Positions 27,420 through 35,922 of a stretch of DNA of 64,000 bases are shown here, in pieces (the first letter of the stretch is position 1; each line of letters opens with the position of its first letter). The stretch is from positions 1,241,997 through 1,305,996 of the forward strand of contig NZ_LR027603.1 in NCBI RefSeq assembly GCF_900605495.1, written 5' to 3'. The notes under the pieces are model-generated. The model saw only the letters and a list, made by a program, of their open reading frames with translations. It made no database searches and was not told the DNA's origin. The position numbers and the translations under genes were made by a program. The stretch is from Bacilliculturomica massiliensis. GTDB lineage: Bacteria; Bacillota; Clostridia; Peptostreptococcales; Anaerovoracaceae.

Positions 27420-29462
27420 TTATTCTTCTGCAGCGGTCTCCGCAGCCTCGTCGGCAGCCGGAGATTCATCGTAAGCAGCCTCATCGGCGTACTCTTCGGA
27501 AGCATCTTCATCTCTGTAGATGGAATTGTCCAGAGTTTCTTTGATACTCAGGCTGATCCGCTTTCTGTCTCTGTCTATCTCGAGGATCTTCGCATCCACT
27601 TCCTGACCAACGGAGATCTCATCTGCGATGTTGGTCACTCTCTTGTACGCAACTTCGGAGATATGCACCAGTCCGTCCAGACCCGGCTCCAGCTCAACGA
27701 ATGCACCGTAATCTTTGATCTGAACAACTCTGCCCTTGATCACCTGGCCTACCTGATATTTGTCATCGATAATAGACCACGGTTCGGGCTGATTCTGTTT
27801 CAGACCCAGAGAAATCTTTCCTTTCTCTGCGTTCATGGAGAGGATCTTGACATTGATCTTCTGTCCGATTTCCAGCGCTTCCTGAGGGTGCTTCAATTTG
27901 CCCCAGGAGATCTCGGAAATATGAAGAAGTCCATCCAGTCCGCCGATGTCTACGAATGCACCGTAATCAGTGAAACGCATAACCGTACCTTCCACAACGT
28001 CACCTACGTGCAGGTTGTCCCAGATTTCAGCGATCTTCTTCTGCTTCTCCTCGTTCAGATACGCCTTGTGAGAGAACACAGCTTTGTTTCTCTTCTGATC
28101 CACGCGGCTGACCTTCACGGGAAGAACTTTGCCGATAAATTCGTCGGCTTTCTCCACATAATGATCGGAGAGCTGAGACATCGGAATAAATCCGGAAACC
28201 TCTTTGTAAACAGCGATGACACCGCCCTTTACTTCCTTGACCACCTTGGCGTTCACGACCTCTTTGTTGTCAAGGGCTGCGTTGATTTCGTCCCAGTGTT
28301 CATTCACCTGGAGCTTCTTCTTGGACAGCAGAATGCTTCCGTCCCCGTCAGCGGTTTTGACGACCTTAGCCTGAATTTCATCTCCCGGCTTGTAAAGATC
28401 GGCCAATTCCTGATCTCCTTCCAGAGACAGTTCCTCAATGGGAATGATACCGTCTTTCTTGCAGCCGAGATTTACAACGATGTAATCCTTGCTTACCTGG
28501 ATAATTTCGCCTGTAACGATTTCTCCTCTGCCCGGAAGTCTAAGAGATTTTTCGATCTCATCCATCAGGGCTTCCATCCCGCCTTCTTCCACCTGCTCCT
28601 GCAGATCCTTGTTTTCAGTGATAGCTTCACTCATAGCAGCAATAACCTCCTTAATAATGCGTTCAGGAGTTGATGCTCCCGCCGCAATCCCTATTTTATT
28701 ACATTTTGCGACTTCTTTCAATGGTAAATCGCTTAATATTTCAACAAAATGCGTATTTTCGCAATTTTTTTTTGATAACTCATAGAGTTTTTTTGAATTT
28801 GAGCTGTTTTTTCCCCCAATAACCACCATTAGGTCAGACCTCAGCGCCAGGTCAGCGCAGCTTTTTTGTCTTTCTTCTGTGGCGCTGCATATGGTGTGAA
28901 AGACTTCGACGTCTGTTTTATTCCGTCTCAAGATGGAAATTACTTCCTCAAACATGGCTTCCGTGATGGTCGTCTGCGCCACCACGGTCAGATGATCGCC
29001 GGCGATCTGTTCGGCTTCCTCTCCGCTGGCCGCCACCGCCGCACTGTCTCCGGTCCATCCGCTGATGCCGATGACCTCCGGATGGGTCCGGTCTCCCACG
29101 ATGACTACCTGCCGTCCTTTTTCGCAGGCCTCGCTTGCCAGCTTCTGGATCCTCTTTACGTAGGGACAGGTGGCGTCCACGATCTCCAAATGCCGTTCCT
29201 CCGCCTTCTCATAAAAGCGCTTCGGCTCTCCGTGCGCTCTGACGATGACGACGGAACCTTCTTCCGCCTCCTCCGGTCCCCGGATCACGGAAAGCCCTCT
29301 CTCCTGCAGCTCATCCGTGACCAGCTTATTGTGGATCAGCAGGCCGCAGGTGTAGATCCGTTTCTCACCGCCGCCTCTGGTACTGAGTATGTGTTCCGCT
29401 TTTTCCAGCGCCTGACCGACGCCGAAGCAGAAACCTGCATGCTCCGCTACTTCAATGGTCAT
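27420..29462 (-). CDS. ispH: IspH (HMBPP reductase) fused to four S1 RNA-binding domains
   Basis: 680 residues. Residues 1-283 are IspH, the last enzyme of the non-mevalonate isoprenoid pathway. The three cluster-binding Cys lie in GFCFGV (Cys12), DATCPYV and TICSATEERQ; the VRAHGEP, QTTITE and GGKNSSNS motifs are also present. From about 305 there are four S1 domains: a first with KDYIVVNLGCKKDGIIP, a second with EVSGFIPMSQLS, a third with DYGAFVDIGGLDGLLHISEI and a fourth with DYGAFVELEPGLDGLVHISEV. An acidic tail of about 40 residues ends the protein. The S1 part corresponds to ribosomal protein S1. This fusion is known in Clostridia. Its ATG overlaps the rarA stop (ATGA). Confidence 0.95.
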   Translation of the reverse strand: MTIEVAEHAGFCFGVGQALEKAEHILSTRGGGEKRIYTCGLLIHNKLVTDELQERGLSVIRGPEEAEEGSVVIVRAHGEPKRFYEKAEERHLEIVDATCPYVKRIQKLASEACEKGRQVVIVGDRTHPEVIGISGWTGDSAAVAASGEEAEQIAGDHLTVVAQTTITEAMFEEVISILRRNKTDVEVFHTICSATEERQKSCADLALRSDLMVVIGGKNSSNSKKLYELSKKNCENTHFVEILSDLPLKEVAKCNKIGIAAGASTPERIIKEVIAAMSEAITENKDLQEQVEEGGMEALMDEIEKSLRLPGRGEIVTGEIIQVSKDYIVVNLGCKKDGIIPIEELSLEGDQELADLYKPGDEIQAKVVKTADGDGSILLSKKKLQVNEHWDEINAALDNKEVVNAKVVKEVKGGVIAVYKEVSGFIPMSQLSDHYVEKADEFIGKVLPVKVSRVDQKRNKAVFSHKAYLNEEKQKKIAEIWDNLHVGDVVEGTVMRFTDYGAFVDIGGLDGLLHISEISWGKLKHPQEALEIGQKINVKILSMNAEKGKISLGLKQNQPEPWSIIDDKYQVGQVIKGRVVQIKDYGAFVELEPGLDGLVHISEVAYKRVTNIADEISVGQEVDAKILEIDRDRKRISLSIKETLDNSIYRDEDASEEYADEAAYDESPAADEAAETAAEE

Positions 29463-30733
29463 GATTTGCGTCTCAGGCCTTCCAGATACGCCTTGAAAGC
29501 CCCTTCCTTTCCGTTTGTTGTAGGATGGTAATACCTGGTCCCCTCTCTGTGCAGATCGTCGGGCAGATACTGCTGTTTTACATAGCCGCCGTAATCGTGG
29601 GGGTATTTGTATCCTTTCCCCAGTCCTCTGGATCTGGCGCCGGCGTAGTGACTGTCCTTCAGATGGTCCGGCACGTCGTCGATCTTCCTCTTTTTCAGGT
29701 CCTCCGTGGCTGCCATGACAGCCGTAATAGCGGAATTTGACTTGGGACAGGAAGCCAGCAGGAGCACGGCCTGGGACAAGATTATTTTCGCCTCTGGAAA
29801 CCCCACCATCTGGCTGGCCTGCACGCAGGAGGTAACGATAGATATGGCGTGGGGAAAAGCCATGCCGATATCTTCGCTGGCGATCACCATGAGCCTGCGG
29901 CCGATCATGAGGATGTCCGCATCCGCCTCCACCAGACGGGCCAGATAGTGGACCGCCGCGTCCGGATCGCTTCCGCGGATGGATTTCTGCAGTGCGGAGA
30001 GCAGATTGTACTTGTCCTCGCTCTTGTCATAGAACGCGGTCTGACGCTGCATGGCCTCACCTGCCAGTTCCAGGCTGATCCGGCCCTTTTCGGGCAGGTT
30101 TTCCGCAATAAAGCCCAGGGTGTCCAGCGCCACTCTGGCGTCCCCCGATGCCCGGTCCGCGATCATCCAGAGAGCCTCTTTGTCGTAGGGAATATTCCTG
30201 TTTCCCAACCCTCTTTCCGTATCGGAGAGCGTCTTTTCCAGCATGGCGAAAAGATCCGCCGATTCCAGACGGTGAAATTCATAGACAGAGCGCACGCGGG
30301 AGAGCACCGCGTTATTCACGGCAAAATACGGGTTCTCCGTGGTGCTGCCGATAAAGCGGATAGCGCCTTCCTCCAGAGCGGCAAGCAGAGAATCCTGCTG
30401 CAGCTTGTTCCAGCGGTGAAACTCGTCTATGTATACGTAGGTAGTTTCTTTTTGAAGGCCAAAAAACTTCAGCTTGGCTTTATCGATAATTTCTTTCAGT
30501 TCTTTGATGCCCGCCGTGGTGGCGTTGAGCTCATAAAAATCCGCGTCCATCTCTTTGGCAATGATCCGCGCCAGAGTGGTCTTTCCCGTGCCGGAGGGAC
30601 CGAAGAAGATCGCCGAATCGAAGGTTTTTTTCTTGATGGCATTATAAAGAAGCGAGCCCTCATACATGAAATGGGCTTGCCCGAAAAAATCCTCCAGCCT
30701 GTCCGGCCGCATCCTCGTGGAAAGTGGGATCAT
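29459..30733 (-). CDS. rarA: Replication-associated recombination protein A (RarA/MgsA) AAA+ ATPase
   Basis: 424 residues. Walker A GPSGTGKTTLARII, Walker B VYIDEFHRWNK, sensor 1 FIGSTTENPYFAVNNAVLSR, and the C-terminal tetramer-forming region with RDGTRYYHP-like sequence (HREGTRYYHPTTNGKE) are visible. It acts at stalled replication forks, related to the clamp-loader family. It lies between a SPOR-domain gene and ispH-S1; the 4-base overlap with ispH-S1 indicates coupled translation. Confidence 0.94.
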   Translation of the reverse strand: MIPLSTRMRPDRLEDFFGQAHFMYEGSLLYNAIKKKTFDSAIFFGPSGTGKTTLARIIAKEMDADFYELNATTAGIKELKEIIDKAKLKFFGLQKETTYVYIDEFHRWNKLQQDSLLAALEEGAIRFIGSTTENPYFAVNNAVLSRVRSVYEFHRLESADLFAMLEKTLSDTERGLGNRNIPYDKEALWMIADRASGDARVALDTLGFIAENLPEKGRISLELAGEAMQRQTAFYDKSEDKYNLLSALQKSIRGSDPDAAVHYLARLVEADADILMIGRRLMVIASEDIGMAFPHAISIVTSCVQASQMVGFPEAKIILSQAVLLLASCPKSNSAITAVMAATEDLKKRKIDDVPDHLKDSHYAGARSRGLGKGYKYPHDYGGYVKQQYLPDDLHREGTRYYHPTTNGKEGAFKAYLEGLRRKS

Positions 30734-30801
30734 ATTGTTACCTTCCTGGTTCCTAAATTTTTATATAAAAGTCCGCTCCATCCGCGGGATCTCACCGCAT
30801 T

Positions 30802-31446
30802 CTACAGAGCCGTGACAAAGGCGTCCTCCGCTATAGCCTTCAGGCGCTCCGCCTCCGCTTTCGCTTTTTCCTTTGTGTCAAACACAGTGCCTACGACCTT
30901 GAAGGCGCCGTTTCTCTCGACCACGGAAGCCGTGATACTCTTTGCCGCCAGTTCCGATACCGCCTGCTGCGCGGATTCCTTTGCCGAGAAGCTGCCAAAC
31001 TGCACCGCATATCCTCCGGAGCCCGCCGGAGCGGCCGATGAAGCGACAGCTGTCTGTGCTCCGGATTGAGTCTGCGCCGCTCCGCCGGACGTGGCCTGGG
31101 GCGCTGCTGCCGGCGGCTGCGCGGCCTGGGGCGCTGCTGCCGGCGGCTGCGCCGCTCCGCCTGTGACGCCTCCCGGAGCCACAGCCGCGTCCGTAGTCAT
31201 TTCCTTCGCGTCTTTGATATCCTGCTGTCCCGATACCACCCCGGAACCGGCGGTGGCCGATCCATTCTCCGGGACGTCCCCCGCAGGATCCCCCGCCGCT
31301 GTCCAAAGCCTGCCTTCCAATATATAGGGTGCAATGACGTACTTTGTCCCCGCGTAACCCGCCGCCACGGCCAGAATCAAAATTCCGATCAAAAGCAGGC
31401 TTCCGCTTCCGCCGTTTCTGCGCTGTCCGTATCTGTGTCTTCTCAT
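30802..31446 (-). CDS. Membrane-anchored SPOR-domain protein
   Basis: 214 residues from the ATG at 31446, chosen because AGGAGG lies six bases upstream; the TTG at 31470 has no such site. The N-terminus is Arg-rich (MRRHRYGQRR), then a membrane segment near 18-37, a Pro/Ala-rich linker, and a C-terminal SPOR domain (about 143-214: GYAVQFGSFSAKESAQQAV and VVGTVFDTKEKAKAEAERL). SPOR domains bind glycan strands lacking stem peptides, made at division septa and during spore formation. The linker contains a duplicated AAQPPAAAPQ segment. It is divergent from the gerA operon and has its own vegetative promoter. Confidence 0.82.
   Translation of the reverse strand: MRRHRYGQRRNGGSGSLLLIGILILAVAAGYAGTKYVIAPYILEGRLWTAAGDPAGDVPENGSATAGSGVVSGQQDIKDAKEMTTDAAVAPGGVTGGAAQPPAAAPQAAQPPAAAPQATSGGAAQTQSGAQTAVASSAAPAGSGGYAVQFGSFSAKESAQQAVSELAAKSITASVVERNGAFKVVGTVFDTKEKAKAEAERLKAIAEDAFVTAL
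31093..31152 (-). repeat. Two 30-bp tandem copies in the SPOR-protein linker
   Basis: 31093-31122 and 31123-31152 are identical 30-base units encoding a ten-residue Ala/Pro-rich segment. In-frame copy-number change would alter linker length without breaking the gene. Confidence 0.8.
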
Positions 31447-31569
31447 CTCTCCGCCTCCTTTATGGTTCAATCCATTTTATGAGACGAAGATCCAAAGTAT
31501 GCGGACATCCTGTTTTCACCGGCTTATTATTTTTGTAAGCGGCCGGCGGACCTGCAATCAGCAAGATTT

Positions 31570-31598
31570 ATTATACCTGCTTTTCGCGCATTTATCAA
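31570..31598 (-). promoter_or_regulatory. Promoter of the SPOR-domain gene and probably rarA, ispH-S1
   Basis: On the minus strand, TTGATA (31598-31593) and TATAAT (31575-31570) are 17 bases apart. It lies back to back with the gerA promoter (31604-31630). Confidence 0.65.
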
Positions 31599-31603
31599 GA
31601 GAA

Positions 31604-31630
31604 TGAAAAACAGGAAAAAGTCCCATACTA
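31604..31630 (+). promoter_or_regulatory. Probable forespore sigma-G promoter of the gerA-gerC-gerB operon
   Basis: TGAAAA (31604-31609) and CATACTA (31624-31630) are 14 bases apart. The sigma-G consensus is TGMATA, 14-15 bases, CATAMTA, so only one position differs. Germinant receptor operons are known sigma-G targets in Bacillus. No vegetative promoter is apparent here on the plus strand. Confidence 0.6.
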
Positions 31631-31702
31631 GACATAAGCTGACGAAATACGGCGGCGCGCCTGCAGCCCCATGAAATACAGGAAAAACAGAAAGGATTTG
31701 CT

Positions 31703-33235
31703 ATGGAGCCTCAGAAAATAAAAAGGCGGCGGCTGACCGCCGGTCTGGATGAAAATATCGCCCTGCTGAAGGAGATCTTCGGTCAAGATACCACCATAAA
31801 AATACGGGTCTTTGAAAATCAGAAAAATCCCCGCGTCCGGTGCTGCATCGTCTTTGTAGACGGAATGATCAACAATGTGCTGATCAACGAGCATATCATC
31901 GAGCCTATCATGCTGAATAAATTTCTGCACAAGACCGATCATCTGCTCACTGATCTGAGAGAAAAGGTGCTCTTTACCAACGATATTTTTCCCCTGCGTG
32001 AGATCGACGCCATGATGTCGGAGCTGCTCTCCGGAAATACTCTGCTGTTGGCCGACGGTTTTTCCGAGGTCCTGGTTCTCTCCACCAGAGGCTGGTCCAT
32101 CCGCTCCATATCAGAGCCCGCGGCGGAAAAAGTACTGCAGGGGCCCCGGGAAGGATTCACCGAAGCGCTTATCATCAATCTGTCTCTGCTGCGCCGAAAG
32201 ATATGCAGCCCGGACCTGCAGTATGAATTTATGACCGTGGGCAGGCAGTCAGGGACAAAGATCGCGCTGGCCTATATCAAAGGCATCGCCAATGAGAGGA
32301 TCGTCAAAGAGATGAAACGGCGCCTGAAGCGCGTCGATATCGACAGCATCCTCGACACGAACTACATCGAGGAGATCATCAAGGACGCGCCCAATTCGCC
32401 CTTCAAGACCACAGGCTCCACCGAGCGGCCCGATATCGTTGCCGCAAAGCTCTTTGAAGGCCGGGTGGCAGTTCTCGTGGACGGAACGCCGGTGGTGCTC
32501 ACCGCGCCCTTCTTCTTCATCGAATACTTTCAGTCCAACGACGACTATTACAGCAACTTTTACGTGGGTACCTTCGGGCGGTGGCTGCGTATCCTGGGCT
32601 TCTGCATGACTCTGAGCCTGCCCGCCGTCTATCTGGCGCTGGTCACCTTCCATCAGGACCTGCTTCCCACCCGATTCCTTCTGAATCTCTCAGAAGCGCG
32701 GCTGGGTCTGCCCTTTCCGACGCTGTTCGAGATGATACTGCTCATCCTCGTCTTCGAACTCATCCGGGAAGGCGGATCAAAGGTGCCTGCCAATTTCGGT
32801 CAGACGCTCTCCATCGTAGGCGGCCTGGTCCTTGGACAGGCGGCGGTGGAGGCCAAACTGGTCAGCATACCGGTGGTCATCATCATTGCATTCACCGGCG
32901 TGACGGGCCTCATGATCCCCCAGCTCAAAAGCCCCATCATCTTCATGCGGCTGGCCTGGCTGATCCTGGCCTCTGTTCTGGGTTTTCCGGGATTTATGCT
33001 GGGCGTCATCGCCCTTCTCATCCACCTGTCGTCCCTGAAAACCTTCGGCATTCCCTACACGTCAAGTCTTTCAAAGACATTCGCGGAGGAATGTCAGGAC
33101 ACCTTTATCAGGTCTCCCTGGCGCAGAATGCTGGTTCGGCCCTCTTATATTTCGCCATATAACCATACCCGTCAGGTCCCGCAGGAAAAATCTCAGGGCA
33201 ATGTGAAAGAAAAGGCCGAAGCAAAAGAACGTTAA
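31703..33235 (+). CDS. gerAA: Spore germinant receptor A subunit (GerA family)
   Basis: 510 residues, usual length. A soluble N-terminal part (about 1-285) has FVDGMINNVLINEHIIEP, SGNTLLLADGFSEVL and the PREGFTEALIINLSLLRRKI motif typical of GerA proteins. The membrane part (about 290-460) has EYFQSNDDYYSNFYVGTFGR, FELIREGGSKVP and several hydrophobic helices. GerA, B and C subunits form receptors in the spore inner membrane that respond to nutrients. An AAAGGA site precedes the ATG. First gene of a gerA-gerC-gerB operon. Confidence 0.94.
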   Translation: MEPQKIKRRRLTAGLDENIALLKEIFGQDTTIKIRVFENQKNPRVRCCIVFVDGMINNVLINEHIIEPIMLNKFLHKTDHLLTDLREKVLFTNDIFPLREIDAMMSELLSGNTLLLADGFSEVLVLSTRGWSIRSISEPAAEKVLQGPREGFTEALIINLSLLRRKICSPDLQYEFMTVGRQSGTKIALAYIKGIANERIVKEMKRRLKRVDIDSILDTNYIEEIIKDAPNSPFKTTGSTERPDIVAAKLFEGRVAVLVDGTPVVLTAPFFFIEYFQSNDDYYSNFYVGTFGRWLRILGFCMTLSLPAVYLALVTFHQDLLPTRFLLNLSEARLGLPFPTLFEMILLILVFELIREGGSKVPANFGQTLSIVGGLVLGQAAVEAKLVSIPVVIIIAFTGVTGLMIPQLKSPIIFMRLAWLILASVLGFPGFMLGVIALLIHLSSLKTFGIPYTSSLSKTFAEECQDTFIRSPWRRMLVRPSYISPYNHTRQVPQEKSQGNVKEKAEAKER

Positions 33236-33259
33236 AGACGCGAGAGGAGGAATCGATCG

Positions 33260-34366
33260 ATGAAATCATATGCTATGCCGTTTCCGGAGGCAGAAAAGTC
33301 TTCGCCGGGACGGCTTTTCCGACGTTTGACCGCTGTTTTGATCCTGATCTCCATTCCCGCTGTCTTCTCCGGATGCGCGGAGGTCAAGGAGATCAACGAC
33401 ATGGCTATCCTGTCCGGCATGTCCGTGGATGTGGACGCCTCCGGACGCTGGGAGATCACGGCGGAAGTGGTCAATAAGACCGCTGACGCCTCTCCCGAGG
33501 AGACGCGCCGGGTCATCAGATCCAACGGCTCCACTCTGGGCGACGCCCTGGAAAATCTAAATTTCCAGGACAGCCGTCAGATCTATTTCAGTCACGCCAA
33601 AACGCTGGTGCTGAGCCGGTATCTGGCGGAGACCCAGGGCGTGGGACCGGTGGCGGATTATGTGATGAGAAACTACAAGACCCGCCTGTCCATGGATCTG
33701 CTCGTATCAGATCTGCCTGACGCCTCTGCTGTGGCGGATCTGTCCTCTTCTTCTTCCGGTCTCATCTATTATGATCTGGAGGAACTGGTCAAGACAGACC
33801 GGCAATACGGCGCCTGTTCGCCCACTAAGGTCTACCAGGCGGTCAATCTACTGAAAGAAAGCGGTGCGGATCTGACCATTCCGCTGATCTCCCAGCGGGA
33901 TGACCGAGCCTGTCTGGCGGGCACCGCCGTATTCAGCGGCGACCGCATGACGGGAAGTCTGGACCAGGATGAGACCCTGTACCTGCAGCTGCTGCAGGAT
34001 CATCTGGAAAATGCTCATCTGGTCCTTCCGGAGGAAAATATGACCTTCCAGGTCATGGATGCCGACGCTTCTTTCCGGCCTGTGGTCTCCGGCGGAAAAC
34101 CGGCGCTGAACGTAGATCTGAAGCTGTCCTGTACCCTGTCGCAGGCAGGCAGGACCGTGACGCGGGAAGATACGGAGACCCTGTCCGAAAAGCTCTCGCA
34201 GCTTGTTCGATCCCGCTGCAGCGCGCTGATCACAAAAGCGCAGCTCTGGGATGCGGATATTTTCGGTTTCGGAAAATCCATGGGCGGTCTCACTTATGAC
34301 TTTTCTGCTCTGCCCGTGACGGTAAACTGTGAAATCAATCTGAAATTGGGGGAGGTACACCGATGA
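33260..34366 (+). CDS. gerAC: Spore germinant receptor C lipoprotein (Ger(x)C family)
   Basis: 368 residues. A lipoprotein signal ends in lipobox FSGC (Cys near 43), preceded by a rather long cytoplasmic stretch. The Ger(x)C pattern follows: CAEVKEINDMAILSGMSVD, RQIYFSHAKTLVLSRYLA, LAGTAVFSGDRMTGSL, and the C-terminal domain with LSQLVRSRCSALITKAQLWDADIFGFG. It sits on the outer face of the spore inner membrane as part of the receptor. A GAGAGGAGG site precedes the start; the end overlaps gerB by four bases. Confidence 0.92.
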   Translation: MKSYAMPFPEAEKSSPGRLFRRLTAVLILISIPAVFSGCAEVKEINDMAILSGMSVDVDASGRWEITAEVVNKTADASPEETRRVIRSNGSTLGDALENLNFQDSRQIYFSHAKTLVLSRYLAETQGVGPVADYVMRNYKTRLSMDLLVSDLPDASAVADLSSSSSGLIYYDLEELVKTDRQYGACSPTKVYQAVNLLKESGADLTIPLISQRDDRACLAGTAVFSGDRMTGSLDQDETLYLQLLQDHLENAHLVLPEENMTFQVMDADASFRPVVSGGKPALNVDLKLSCTLSQAGRTVTREDTETLSEKLSQLVRSRCSALITKAQLWDADIFGFGKSMGGLTYDFSALPVTVNCEINLKLGEVHR

Positions 34367-35268
34367 ACGATGAACAATTTGAAGCTGCCATAGAAGAGCA
34401 GCAGCCCAAGTATCAGGAATACCTGGCATTTGTGTATTTTCTCAGCTCGGTCTTTTTTTTGGGAGCTCTGATCCCGTTTCACCGCATGATCTGGGCGGGG
34501 ATCCTTCTGGGCGCGTTTCTGGCTCTGCCTTTCCTCTACGGCGTTCACAAACTGATCGCGCGGTACGGAACGGGAAAAAGCCTGCTGCTTCTGGCCGGAC
34601 TCCTTTCCTGCGGCCTGTGTGCGGTGACGCTGTACTGTCTGTCTGATTTTCTGGCCTTCTGCGCACTGCAGGAACTGCCCGTCTGGTTCTTTCCGGCGGC
34701 GTTTCTCCTCTGCTGTGTCTACGGGGCGGTGCGGGACATTTATGTGCTGGAACGTTTCTCCAAGCTCTGCGGTCCGGTGGTTCTGGCGCTGCTTTTTCTG
34801 GCTGTGTGCTCCGGCATATCGAAGGTGCGCCTGTCTCTCTCCTACGGATTTTTCGCCTGGAGAGATTTTCTGGCGCCTTCGTTTTCGGCCTTTCTGGCCG
34901 GGACAGTCTTTTTCGCAGTCCTCTTCTTCGCAGAGGGGCTGGTGCTCCTGACTATCATGAACGCCAAAAGAAAAACCCCCGCCGTATTCAAAGATACGGT
35001 CAGAGGCTTTTTGCTCAGCGCATTTTTCCTGGCGGCTGCTTATCTGGTCACGGTGCTGGCGCTGGGACCGGACGTATTTGAAATGCTTACCTATCCCATA
35101 TATTATCCGCCCGGGCTCACCGGGACCGCTGAATATCTGGAACGCATCGAGGTGATCCTGCTGGCGGTGTTCATTCTCTCCGAGTTCGTAAAGACCGCGG
35201 TCTGTCTGCTCACGATCAAGGAGAGCCTGCTGGCTATAAGTCGCCGAACCAGCATGCAGACGCAATGA
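34363..35268 (+). CDS. gerAB: Spore germinant receptor B subunit (GerB family), shortened at the C-terminus
   Basis: 301 residues; relatives are usually about 360-370 with ten membrane helices. About eight helices are seen here. Family features are the VYFLSSVFFLGALIPF start, YGAVRDIYVLERFSKL, and the YPIYYPPG to YLERIEVILLAVFILSEFVK segment near the C-terminus. Only about 25 residues follow that segment, where relatives have about 70 more with a last helix. The end overlaps the convergent HdeD-like gene by 35 bases. GerB proteins belong to the APC transporter superfamily and bind the germinant. The gene order A-C-B differs from the classic A-B-C. Whether the short form works is unknown. Confidence 0.85.
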   Translation: MNDEQFEAAIEEQQPKYQEYLAFVYFLSSVFFLGALIPFHRMIWAGILLGAFLALPFLYGVHKLIARYGTGKSLLLLAGLLSCGLCAVTLYCLSDFLAFCALQELPVWFFPAAFLLCCVYGAVRDIYVLERFSKLCGPVVLALLFLAVCSGISKVRLSLSYGFFAWRDFLAPSFSAFLAGTVFFAVLFFAEGLVLLTIMNAKRKTPAVFKDTVRGFLLSAFFLAAAYLVTVLALGPDVFEMLTYPIYYPPGLTGTAEYLERIEVILLAVFILSEFVKTAVCLLTIKESLLAISRRTSMQTQ

Positions 35269-35761
35269 TCATCCCTCCGCCTGCGATCAGATAGATGCCC
35301 GCCAGCATGATCAGCATGGATGTTCCCACAAAGGGCATGCCGATCATCGCCACCGCAAAAGCCAGATGGACCAGCCCGAAGCCCGCAGCGGATCCCGCCG
35401 GCAGTCCGGCCGCCCTGCGGGCTTTTGCCGCGGAGAATCGATCCAGAGCAAAGAGCAGCGCAAACAGCCCGATAACAACGGAGATAAAGCTGATGGTGAT
35501 CCGCGTGTTAAAGAGAATGTAGACTCCGCATACCAGCAGGAGCGCGGAAGATGCGATCCTGAAAGCAGCGTGAGGTCCCTCGTTTCTGTTGACCACCGCA
35601 GCGATGGTCTTAAATCCGCCCCAGGCCGTCACCAGAGCTCCGATGATGGAAGCCAGAATGTTGACGATGAGGCCGGGAAAGATCAGGAGCACGGCTCCCA
35701 CGGCGATCATCGCGATCCCCAGTGTGATCCCCAAATTTTTCAATTGCTTAAAACCGTCCAT
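35234..35761 (-). CDS. HdeD-family (DUF308) membrane protein
   Basis: 175 residues, six hydrophobic segments in paired helices (about 10-30, 35-53, 68-86, 90-108, 128-146, 150-170), as in HdeD/DUF308 proteins. The FPGLIVNILASIIGALVTAWGG region is typical. HdeD of E. coli is linked to acid resistance, but in Clostridia the role is not established. AAAGGAG lies four bases before the ATG, and a strong hairpin stands just upstream (35774-35794). The 3' end overlaps gerB on the other strand. Confidence 0.8.
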   Translation of the reverse strand: MDGFKQLKNLGITLGIAMIAVGAVLLIFPGLIVNILASIIGALVTAWGGFKTIAAVVNRNEGPHAAFRIASSALLLVCGVYILFNTRITISFISVVIGLFALLFALDRFSAAKARRAAGLPAGSAAGFGLVHLAFAVAMIGMPFVGTSMLIMLAGIYLIAGGGMIIASACWFGDL

Positions 35762-35773
35762 AATTCTCCTTTC

Positions 35774-35794
35774 CCCGCCGCGCTCCGCGGCGGG
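35774..35794 (-). other. GC-rich hairpin just before the HdeD-like ribosome site
   Basis: On the minus strand, CCCGCCGCG-GAG-CGCGGCGGG forms a perfect 9-bp stem ending 12 bases before the start codon, with no T-run after it. It may protect the 5' end of a processed message or help keep the ribosome site open. Confidence 0.45.
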
Positions 35795-35871
35795 CGTTCG
35801 GCGGCCGGACCTGCCGCCTCCTCACCGATACCCTTCATGCGATGGCGAATGCGATCATCCGATACGGAATA

Positions 35872-35913
35872 AAACAGCCACTGATGAAACAGGCGTTTTT
35901 TCAGTGGCTGTTT
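35872..35913 (-). terminator. Terminator of metNIQ
   Basis: On the minus strand, AAACAGCCACTGA (35913-35901) pairs exactly with TCAGTGGCTGTTT (35884-35872), followed by TATT. It lies 10 bases past the metQ stop. Confidence 0.75.
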
Positions 35914-35922
35914 GTCATTCAT

